The notes below the pieces were generated by a model. The model searched no databases. It saw only the letters and a program-made list of their open reading frames with translations, and was not told where the DNA came from. Shown in pieces: positions 47,001 through 57,400 of a DNA stretch of 64,000 nucleotides; position 1 is the first letter of the stretch; the number at the start of each line of letters is the position of its first letter. The position numbers were made by a program, and so were the translations under genes. The DNA lies in the NCBI GenBank assembly GCA_903813345.2, contig CAIIXF020000001.1, positions 35,063,366 to 35,127,365 of the forward strand, in the 5' to 3' direction. The DNA comes from Owenia fusiformis. Its lineage: Eukaryota; Annelida; Polychaeta; Sabellida; Oweniidae.

Positions 47001-50000
47001 GGGAGTATGACTGAGATTGGGTTTGTGACCACTGATGTCCAGCATGAAGACTTGACCTTTTCAGTGACCCGTTCATTGATTGTGCCCATATCAAGGTCCT
47101 CTCTTACTGATGAATATATCTGTGAGGCAAGAGTGAGGCAAATAGACTTCAGAGAAACAACAGCAGTTTTTATGAATGCACATGGTCAGTGATACAAACA
47201 AGCATACTTTATTATTTTCCATCAAAAAAGCTATGTGAACTAAAAAGGACAAGATGGAAAACTTTTTTTTATCCTAGGAACAACTCTGTAATAAAAAGCT
47301 AATATTCATAAAATAACTAATACTTGGCATCTCTTTAAACACCCTTTGATTATATCTAAAAATGAACATGAAACATGTTATCATTTTGATTTCTAGTTCG
47401 TCCCTTTGAGCCATACATTACTGGAGCTGAATTTGCAGATGTTGGTTCAAGATACATCCTAAAGTGTCACTCAAATGGTGGTGTACCCCCTGCAAACATA
47501 ACATGGTACAGCAAGGACATAACCTCAACAGGGACATTTTACACACAACAGCAGAGCTTTCAAGAGAGCCAAAAAATCAGTGATAATTCATACAACTCGA
47601 CAGCTACTTTGGTTCTAAAGCCAAGGATTGAAGACAATGGTCGGGTTTATGTCTGTAATGCATCCAATTCTGTTCTAGTAAAGTTCCGAGAGAAGGCTTT
47701 AACTACATCTATTGCACTTGATCTGAGTTGTAAGTTATAATCACAAACTATGCCCATTGAAGTGTATTACATTAATTAGGACATTCATATTTAGACAATG
47801 GACTATTATTTGTTGTTTCACATCTTCTTTCATCAGATATTCACATTCATTTTTGAGGACAAAAATGTTCAAATTTCTTTGTGTTTCCCTGGTATTCTAT
47901 GATGTAACTAAGCAATGAACTTTTGGGAAATTTTAAAAATAGGATGACAAAGAGTGATACTGTATGTGATAAAAAGATTGCATAACTTAAGGGAAGTTGC
48001 CATATAGTTATACGTGCATTTATGTTCTGATGTTCTCATTTGTGTCTTTTTTACTAAATGGTATTCTTAATCTGTTCATTATTTTCTCATTAAAGATAAA
48101 CCTGTTGTAAATGCGACTGAAATTGTAAGAGTGACAGAAGGAAATGAAGCAAGGATCTACTGCAATGTTCAGGCTAAACCAGAGGCAAATATCACATGGT
48201 ACAGAAACTTCAAGGCCATCAATCCTGAAGAGGACAGGGTGACAACTGAGGCAAATGCAGAGGGAGATCAGCTCCTTATTGTGAAGCCAGTGTTGAAGTC
48301 TGATAACACAGCAGTCTATGAATGTGTGGCCATAAATAGACTTGGGATGTCATCTAAACATATTAAATTAAGTGTGCAATGTGAGTATAACATATAAGAG
48401 GTAAAACATTGGAGGAAATTTTACTAAAATTGACCCAAGCAGGCATGTAGTGAAATAATATTTCAGGGAAATGTGTGGCACTATCATTCACAATACAACC
48501 TATTCTTTAGTCTATATTCCCTTAATTCTTACTTTTAACAGAAATAAGCTAATGGTTGCATGAGTGATTTGATAATAATTCAAACATGACCGTGCTCTAT
48601 TCGAATTTCTCAACCAATCAGAATGCAGCATAGCCAATATAGAACGTTCTCTAATTCTCCATAGATGCACGACCATGCTCTATTCAATCTGCAATTTGCA
48701 TTGTTTTGAGTGACGTCACATCTCAGCTGCACATCTGGGGCTCTGTCCGGGGATAGCTGTTCGTATTCTTCCTTCATGCCCGTTCCACAGACACGGCTTT
48801 TACTAATTTTTATGTTTGAATCGGAATTAATAATGATAGGCCATTCAATATGGTGAAATTCAGCACTCGTTGGACAGAATGTTAGTACAAATGCACTCAC
48901 CTTCGGTTCGTGCTTTGTACAACATTCTGTCCAACTCGTGCTGAATTTCACCATATTGAATGGCCTATCATTATTTATTCCTTAAATAATTATGGGTTTT
49001 ATAGTATTTATTGAAATTATTAATTGATAATTTATATAAACTGGACATGTTAGGGGAAACAACAATGGAAACAACTCTCATAATCAATTTTCACTAATAT
49101 AGTTTAACATTGCTTGTTATTTTAGCTGACCATTTAAGGTCATTCATATAATTTCAGATATACCATACATAAATATAGGGCCAGAGGCACTGACAGTTGT
49201 CCGAGAAGGTGACAATGTTACATTAGGATGTGATGTAGATGCTAACCCACCAGGTGATGCAATACAATGGTATAAGAATGGGAATCCCCTAGACACAAAC
49301 AATACAGCATTATATCAGGGTAGGTAAATTTACAGAAGTACGCTACTTTTCATTGTTACTGAATTTTATCATTATGCAGGCCCGTAGCCAGGATTTGCCA
49401 AGGGGGTTCACTTTTTAAAAATTTCCAGGGGGGGCTTTCACTTTTGACAACTTTGCCCCCAAAATGGCCAAAATCACTTGAAAAGTGCTCAAAATAGTGA
49501 AAAATAGTGAAAAACTCCATGATATTGATAGAATATTTTGGCCAGGGGGCTCTGGCTTATGGGCCTGTTATGTTAAACATTCATTAGGGAAAAGGCACCA
49601 TTACACAACACAATATAATGTCATCTCAATTCAAATGATGATTCAAGCAGCTGATATTCTTAGAACTAGTAACAATGGACAAACATGATCAAACTCATAC
49701 TAGTCTATACACCATACATACGTAAGATGATTTCAAACCAAATCTAAATTGCAAATTAGGCATACATGGAGAATATCTTAAATTATGTAGAAATATATAG
49801 AATAATCATTCCAACATGCAACTAGAAAACAGCAAGTCCATGGAGTAGCAAATCTCATCGAACGAAACATGTTTTGATAAATATACGTTGCCATCTTGAA
49901 AATTTCTTCTTGAACAGAGCTTCTTTGTCCCCAGGTACTGAGGTATAAGCATATAAAATTTGTCCATTGGTATTTGAGTAATCGAAGTTTATATTTTTAC

Positions 50001-53000
50001 AAAAAAAATGGCGGCCATTTTGAATTGAGTGGTCATATTGAAAATTTCTTCTCAAGCAGACGTCCTACACCCATAAGGTAAAACCTTTACAATTTGAATC
50101 AATCCTTCAAGGACAAACAAAAGACGATGAATGGATGAATGTACGGCTTCTCTTGTCCCTACTAGCTTCGTTTGGTGTGATAATAATCCAATAGCTCTGT
50201 TTTCCAGTTACTAATAATACACTGATGCTGCTAAAAGGAACAAAACCAGACAATGGGCACTATAGATGTCGCTCCAGGAACAGTATTGGACTAGGAGAGA
50301 GTAGTGCATTAACATTACAAGTGCAATGTAAGTTCAGATTACAATTGCAATGTATGCATAACATTCAAGTGCAATGCAAGTTTCCTATCTACAATATCTA
50401 GAAGATCAAATCAGATCAGAGAAGACTAGGTAAATGGCATAGGGGTGTTATCTGGATGAGAAGTTTCTTCTTATTTGTAGGATTTCATGCCCTCATCATA
50501 TAAAGTAAAGCAACAAATAATAGTCTCAAACTTGGCACCCTGAATATTACATCAATCTATCCCATAATCTATTGTACAATTCTGTAATACAATTGTTCTT
50601 ATTTGTGAATTCCAGCTCAAATTACTTGTAAGAATAAGTTAGAGTTTATATTTCTTGTATTTTAGATCCCCCAGAAAATCTAACAGTAATACCTGCAGGT
50701 TACATGAGCAGTATGGAAGGTTCCACTGTTCCAGATATCTTCTGTACATCTCAGGCAATACCACAACCTACCTATGAATGGAGATATAATGGTAATAGTC
50801 TTCTATTGGATTCAAATTATTTTCATGGATTATAGGGTTCTGGTTTTCTTAATATTGTCCTTTGTGCATATTCAATATTGTGAGTTATGAGGCTAGTGAA
50901 CAATAGAGCATAACAAAGTTCGAGGGAATTGACCATAATTATTTTTACAAGAGTAGTTTAAAAGATTATATAACAGATATATTAATTCAATCATTCATAA
51001 TATGATATAAAGGGTTAGTGTTTTGCATTTGCCTTGCATAGGGGATTGTTGTTTGCTTTAAGTGTTGCCCTTTGCAGTTTCTCAGTTAACATACACTTAC
51101 CATTTCTAAATTGCAGGAGAGTACCACAATGCAGGGGCCAAGTTGATACCTGGAACAAAGGTAACAGGTGGTCATAGGGGAACTTATCACTGCATTGCTA
51201 AAAATAAATGGGGACAGGACTCCACTTCATTTTTCTTCAATGTATCATGTAAGTTACTTTTCAATGCAAGAACTGTACATACATGTTCATTATTTATAAA
51301 TACAGCAGCAATTTTCATGTTTCCTATTAGCTTCAAATTATTAGATTTAAAATCACCAATATGTTACATGTTTAAAATTCCCTTTAGAAATAGAAGAATG
51401 CCATACAAAACTTTTTGCAATACTTGATTTCTCAAGTTTCCTAGATTTCTCCATTTTCCCAATTTCAGATTCTCCATTATGCGTCCAAGGACAACGTCTG
51501 AAATATGCAGCTGTGATTGGTCAGCCTACGAGAGTATACTGCTACGTTCATGCTTATCCCAGTGATGTCACATTCAGGTGGTTACACGGAGTAGCTCAGA
51601 CAAGAGATGATGGGGTGTTAAACGGCACAGATGATGTCACAGTCTACAGCAGACATGACATCACACCAAGGTACATAACAATAAACCAATTCTTACACTA
51701 CATGATTTACAATTCTTATTCATTAATTAAAACACAAGCAATTCATGTGGAGTTATTTGGGGAATACTGTATCAGAGCAATGCTGATTGTATCGCTCTAC
51801 TGAAAGGAACCAGATTGAGACACTATGTCTGAATGTTGACCAATAAATACTGATGTATTATTGGTGTTGACCAAAGTTGGTTCAGTTTCACATGAGTTAC
51901 ATCTAAGCATACAGTGCTACATGAATTGAATCAAAAATAAAATTATTTGACATGTCTTTTATTACAGATCAAAAACTGACTTTGGAGTTTATGAATGCAG
52001 TGGAGGTAATTCTATTGGTGTGATGAAACAGTCTTGTAGCATAGAACTCATTGAGCCAAGTAAGCCACCTTGCAAGCCTTATTTTAAATTTTGTCATTTT
52101 GACAAAATAACATTTATATTCAATAATGAACAAAACTTAATGAATAAAGACAAATACTTTTATTCTTGCGCTTTAGTGCCTACTTCTGGTCCAAAAATCC
52201 ACCAAAATTGATGTAAACTCTGAACATATTGTAACTTGGTTCATCAATAGGATTAGTTGCAAACCTACTCTCCTATATTTGAGCTTGAAATGGTGCAAAT
52301 CATTGATTGAGATTTCTAAAAATGTGAGGTATTACACAGATGGGCCAGCAAAATCAAAGAAATATTAACATCCAAAGAAGCAAAAAGATAAATATTGTAC
52401 ATCTGTTTTAGGTCCTCCTGAATCCCCCACCAACTGTAGAGTAACAGCTTCAACATGGACGTCCATAGAGATTCTATGTGATGAAGGCTTTGATGGTGGA
52501 GCACCTCAGACATTTTCACTTCAGAGGAAACGCAATGGTGTATTTCGTACAGAGTTGAACCAAACCACAACACATTTTTATTGGAACAAGTTACAGCATT
52601 CTACAACATACACATTGAGAGTATGCGCAGTCAACGCCCTGGTATGGAATAAAGTAATATGTGGAAGAGAGCTTTTAGCTACAACACCACCAGGTAAATA
52701 TATTCAGATAGTCACTCTACACTTACTGTAGAGCTATAAACTCCTTAATAGATTGACAAAATATTTTTATATACTAGTACAAGGTTAGGGGATAGTAGGT
52801 CTTTTATAGGTTCAAGGATTTCATATACCTTGTATCTATTGTATCTTATACCCTAGCCTTTCATTTTTGGAATGGGACACGTGGGGAGCTTATATTTTAT
52901 CTCGATAGACCCTACATTATATAGGGAAGATGGTAAGGCTCACTCAAATTTAATCTTGGGGCCCCCTTAGTTACTTTAATAAGCAACCCCCTAAAATAAA

Positions 53001-53150
53001 ATACAATTAAATAATTCATTATTTTAGTATTGTTACATTTTGGTTTCAGACCCAAGTAAACCAATTATCAGTGGAACAAGCAGGATATTCACTCATATGT
53101 ATCTACTTGCGCTGGTCATCTGTATTACAACTTTACTTGGACATTGGTGA
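44020..53150 (+). CDS. Multi-Ig (7) plus FN3 cell-surface protein, 13 exons
   Basis: Exons: 44020-44491, 44998-45120, 47002-47184, 47397-47729, 48096-48380, 49158-49319, 50208-50327, 50666-50791, 51117-51248, 51469-51670, 51968-52059, 52412-52693, 53050-53150. Phases agree throughout (2613 nt, 870 aa). The ATG at 44125 gives a cleaner signal peptide (MKPFMYICFTIVVMTL), so 835 aa is more likely. Domains from the first ATG: Ig1 ~55-155, Ig2 ~160-258 (two exons), Ig3 ~260-370 and Ig4 ~371-465 (one exon each), Ig5 ~466-559, Ig6 ~560-645, Ig7 ~646-743 (two exons each), FN3 ~744-837. Each Ig shows the Cys, Trp, Y-x-C pattern (LKCHSNG...ITWYS...VYVCNAS in Ig3). The end is MYLLALVICITTLLGHW and a stop, fitting a GPI signal or a membrane helix with no tail. 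The layout recalls nephrin or kirre-type adhesion receptors, but orthology is not established. Most introns are phase 1. Confidence 0.85.
45209..46170. repeat. Tandem repeat of ~350 bp, about 2.7 copies, in intron 2 of the large Ig gene
   Basis: GAACCAGGAGTCATAGGGGA occurs at 45314, 45648 and 46014 (spacing 334 and 366 bp). The surrounding sequence repeats too: TGGACAAATCAATGTTAACT, TTACAATGTAGGACAC, GGCCATTTTGAAAATAGG. The last unit ends in a GGACGGACGGACGC run, typical of a short dispersed element tail. Frames inside are not conserved genes. Confidence 0.75.
46200..46312. repeat. Hairpin repeat in the same intron
   Basis: The left arm GGAAGATCGGGCAGAGCCCT... and the right arm AGGGCTCTGCCCAATCTTC... 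are reverse complements around a short loop near TTTAGATTG. MITE-like, noncoding. Confidence 0.65.
46732..46778 (+). pseudogene. Duplicated fragment of the Ig3 exon in the preceding intron
   Basis: 47 bp are identical by reading to 47604-47650 of the Ig3 exon (encoding the LVLKPRIEDNGRVY stretch). The copy lacks splice sites and diverges abruptly on both sides. It is a recent partial exon copy. Confidence 0.75.
48829..48975. repeat. Near-perfect hairpin, 66-bp arms, in intron 5 of the large Ig gene
   Basis: 48829-48896 and 48910-48975 are almost perfect reverse complements (GATAGGCCATTCAATATGG facing CCATATTGAATGGCCTATC) with a 13-bp loop. Low divergence suggests recent origin or gene conversion between the arms. 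Confidence 0.8.
49800..50160. repeat. Dispersed repeat with ATGGCGGCCAT motif, in intron 6
   Basis: GGAGTAGCAAATCTCATCGA, then AAAATGGCGGCCATTTTGAA, then a GATGAATGGATGAATG tail. A related copy lies at 53375-53640, and a shorter ATGGCGGCCATTTTGAAAAT at 45963-45985. It is noncoding. Confidence 0.55.
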
Positions 53151-53374
53151 AAAAACAGAAGCAATGACAGATGGTGTGATTACAACACATAAGGATCAAC
53201 ATGACACACTACAAACTGACAATGAAGCTGGAATGAACCCTTCAGAGACAATCTAAAAGTTCAATACTAAATAATATGCACGTCATCTACAACTGCAAGA
53301 CCACCCCATGTTAACAATTTTTTACTGAAAAGAGTCTTTGACCATACAGTCCTACCAAAGGAAAGCAAACTAGA
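53151..53374 (+). other. Proximal 3' UTR of the large Ig gene, or lost cytoplasmic tail
   Basis: Downstream of the TGA another frame is open through 53151-53256 (EKTEAMTDGVITTHKD... ending NPSETI and TAA). It reads like a polar cytoplasmic tail but is out of frame with the hydrophobic segment. Either this is 3' UTR or an ancestral tail cut off by a one-base change. Confidence 0.35.
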
Positions 53375-53640
53375 CAACAGCAACGCCAAAGAGTAGCAAA
53401 TCCCATCGAACAGCCATGGCTGGCATTTTTATAAACAAAGTATAAAGCAAAAATGGCAGCCATTTTTCAAAATGGCCACCTTCTACCAAAAGTGTCATTA
53501 GACAGTGGGCCATGCTTATAGTATTCACATACCAAATATGAACAAAATCGCTCAACTACTTTTCGAGTAACATAGCGAGTAAAGGCTGCCATTTTTCAAG
53601 ATGGCTGCCATGTGGTTCTTTAATATCTACATTTCTAGCT
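53375..53640. repeat. Dispersed repeat with ATGGC(A/G)GCCAT motifs downstream of the large Ig gene
   Basis: AGAGTAGCAAATCCCATCGA, then AAATGGCAGCCATTTTTCAA and AAGATGGCTGCCATG. Related to 49800-50160. A candidate polyadenylation signal AATAAA lies further on at about 53961. Confidence 0.5.
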
Positions 53641-54226
53641 TTATAAATGTCCTATATAATTTTTTAACATTTACAACATATTGCTATTACAGTTTTACGT
53701 ATTGTATCTAAATTACTGTAAATCTTGATAGGAGATGGAGATGGATAGGCTTGATGGAGAAGATACAACTCCATGCTAGTATGACAAAGAAAAGTTTGCA
53801 ACATAAGAAAAACACTTAAGACAATGTAAACTGTTAAATCCATCAGCTTTTAAGAATTACTTCTGTTTTATGTGTGGGATACAGAACTCATTCCTCCACA
53901 TAAACTTATACACAATATATCTGAACAACAGTTAATTGTAAGAAAATACTTGTATATAAAAATAAAGTTATTTATCTTAAAATTTATTTCTTCTTTGAAT
54001 TGTGTCTTTTGGACAATTTCTTCCGGAGTGAAGTCTTATGCCCATAAAACATCAGCTTATTAACTTGTACCTAATCCAAATACTGGTTTTTGAGTTATTG
54101 CCCAGAGGCAATTTCAATCGAAGGGATACATACAGTGTCACTTTCATGTATAACATTACAAATTATGATTATCTGAGTGAAAAACAACATGCAAGTAACA
54201 TTGAACATAAACAATCAAACCTTCAC

Positions 54227-54426
54227 ATGAGGGGTGATCATAAAGTTTTCATTTTTTATTTTTCAATATATTCTCATAAATGACATGATAATTGTCATTA
54301 GTTGGTAACATTTAACAACGCAGAAGCTATATGATGGAACTAATAAGTTATTGTGAGTTCCACATTCTGTGAAAGAGATAATAAAGATTAGAAAGATATT
54401 ACCAGAACTTTATGATCACCCCTCAT
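54227..54426. mobile_element. 200-bp MITE in the TRMT11 3' UTR
   Basis: The 21-bp terminal repeats are perfect: ATGAGGGGTGATCATAAAG at the left, its complement ending at 54426. No coding sequence. It ends 31 bp from the TRMT11 stop codon on the minus strand. It contains TTTATT at 54255-54260 (AATAAA on the minus strand), a candidate polyadenylation signal for TRMT11. Confidence 0.75.
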
Positions 54427-54457
54427 ATACTCTATATAAAGTACAATGTACCTTTTG

Positions 54458-57400
54458 TCAATGCTGTTCTGGAATTGCTCCATGTTGGAGCTCAACTTCT
54501 ATTGGCTCTGACAAATCACAATGTTTATGAATAACTCCTGATTGTGTTATGGGTTCATTGTTTTTTGCTATAGATGCATTGTTTGTTGCTATCGATTCAT
54601 TGTTTGTTGCTATGGTGCTTTTGTCTGTTGACATTGGCTGTTTATATTCAGAATGTTTGTGTTCTGGATTTGTAGTGTCATTTGTTTGAGATTTTTCTAT
54701 ATTTTTGGGTTGGCCCCAGTTTGTAAAATATCTCTCCCTGAAGCTTTTAGTGTAATGGTCCTTCACATATGTTGCTTTGAAATCATCTGACTGCTCCTTG
54801 ATTAAATAAATAAATAAACATTTAGCTTGTATACTCATAAATGCAGATGCATATTGCATAAAAGTTTACAATGATCTACAGAATTGAGTGACAAATTACG
54901 ATGCAATGATTACCAATGAGACTGTTCAGGCTCAAAAAGTGGAACTGGCAGAGCTTCAATTTTGAATCAGAAATGAAACATTCATATCTTAATAAACATA
55001 TGTTTAATATAACAAAGTGTCTGGAGTACCTTAAAATTTAAGGCTCTTTAGCAAAAATGCTAAAGAGCCTTAAAATTTAAGGCTATTTAGCTGTGAACAT
55101 AGTGTTTTGGCTAGAGAGCCTTTGTGTTTATAATCCGTGTTTATATTGTTTTTTATTGAAGTTTTCGTCATCTAAACAATAAAACAACACTCTCGAAAGT
55201 TTTTCAACCCAGAATGCCACTTAAAAATTTCACACATGTATATCACTATAGAGTTGCAAAAATTTTATACCAATCATGAAAAGACACTCTGGTATAGTGG
55301 TTAGGGTGCTCGCCTTTCAATTCTCCGGCGCGGGTTCGATTCCCTCGTGGAGCACTTTTTTATTATGAATAACAAGCCGGAAGTTTGTTCTCTGAGGTCC
55401 GGCAATTATGTACACAATTTTTTCTAGAATTCTTGGGCTTGCTCCATCGCTCAATCATCAATGTTTAATGAAATTAATCACTTGTATTGGCTTTGCTATA
55501 GTCACAAGCTTAGAGAATACAGGGAACCTCATTTTAAGATGGCAAAAAGGATGATGAAGACCTGGGGATGAAAATGGATCTTGTTTATTCTAGATACAGC
55601 ACATCTTGACGCAGTTCATCTTGAATGCTGGGACATTAGCCTGGGGACATCACAGGATACACTTCAAAATCTATTGCCTGTACGATTTCAATGCTGTTTA
55701 TAAGATTTTTCATTTGACAAGATATTTAATTTGCAAAAACTTCCGCTCAAAAGTCCTTCAATTTTATGTATCATTTCATCAATAAATGTGACTCCCACAG
55801 TACCCACACCTTCAATTCTCCGAAGGGCCTATGCATCCCGGGGGGTTCACTGTATATAAAACTCGACGGGGGTCCTAGGCTGAAGCCTCAAATATCAATA
55901 TGTTCCCATACCAATCTGTCAAATTTCAATATGTTCCCATACCAAGCAAAATAACGCCCAAAGGCCATACCAAATATCCAAATATAGGACCAATGCCATA
56001 CCAAATGTCCAAATATAGGACCAATGCCATACCAAATGCCCAATTATGGGACCAATGCCATACCAAATGTCAAAATATAGGACCAATGCCATACCAAATG
56101 TCCAAATATGGGACCAATGCCATACCTTAATTCAAAGTAAATGAAATATAGGATCAATGTCATACAAATTTGGAACTACTGGACCAATGCCATACCACGA
56201 ATGTTAGGTAACGTATCTACAACGACCTTTCTCATACCAGAAGAGCAAAAGTCCGACCATTGCCATACCTCAGAAGTCAGAAATTTCCGGGCATTCCCAT
56301 ACCAAATCCTAAAATATTGGTCCATTGCCATACCAAACGTTGGAAAAGGTACCCCACATGCGCCGAGGATCCCCGTCAAGGTTTATATATAGTGAACCCC
56401 CCGGGCTATGCATACATGTATATCTATGAAAAGGATCTTGTTTCTTCTAGATACAGCACATCATGACGCAGTTTATCGTGAATGCAGGGACATCAGCCCA
56501 GGGACATCACAGAATACACTTCCAAATCTATTGCCCATTAGATTTCAATGCTGTTTTTTAGAATTTTTCACGTGACAAGATATTTTTGCATAATATTTTG
56601 CAAAAACGTCTTCCACTAAGTGAGAATTTAAGCACATGAGAGAGCACAAAGAAAATCAGTACAAGAGGTGAACTGCCGAGGAAACAGCGGCTTATGCAAC
56701 ACAACAGCATTTTTATCCTAGCCTCCAATCCATCAATAAATGTCTATACGTCAAAATCTTTACTAAACGGACGTTGTGATTTATAGTGGATAAAATGGTA
56801 AAAATAACATTTTTCTGGCTATATACGTGATTGCCTGGTCGGTCCTCTCTGGTGAACCAGAGACATAAATTTTCGAATACATGAAGGTCCGTTCAAAGTC
56901 GATGTTTGAACCTTTAAAAAGCCGAATTTAGACTGAGGATTGAAAAGGTTCTAAGAACTTTTATTTCTCTCGGTAGACCGGAAGTAAATTTATGAGTCGA
57001 GCAAAAAGCGATAATGTTTTTTTATGAAATGGGGAAGTCAAAACAGCACTAATAGAAGTCAAAGTAAGCATTCGAAGATTATTTAGAACCCTTTAAAATT
57101 AAATCGACGGCAAAATCGAATTGCCTGAAATCCTTATATTTTCTCTTCATCTTCTTCGCGGACCTCAGAGAAGACACTTCCGGTTTAATAATCAATGATT
57201 TTATCGATCAAAACATATTTAGTTTTGAATTTGACCAATATCTGCTAATATGGTATGTATGTGCTGATTGTTAAATTACAAAATAGCTGAGACTAATATA
57301 CTCTTTTATGTTAGTCTCAGAAAATAGGTTGGGTATAGAATATGTCCAAGTCGTTTGATCTTGTCCGGCAGAAGCAATATTTCGTCATTTCTGTCGCCTG

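Noticed and set aside
55900-56130. Repetitive frame reading PMPYQMSKYRTNAIPNAQ
   Set aside because: It is a translation of the 31-bp tandem array; 31 is not a multiple of three, so the peptide pattern is a frame-cycling artefact.
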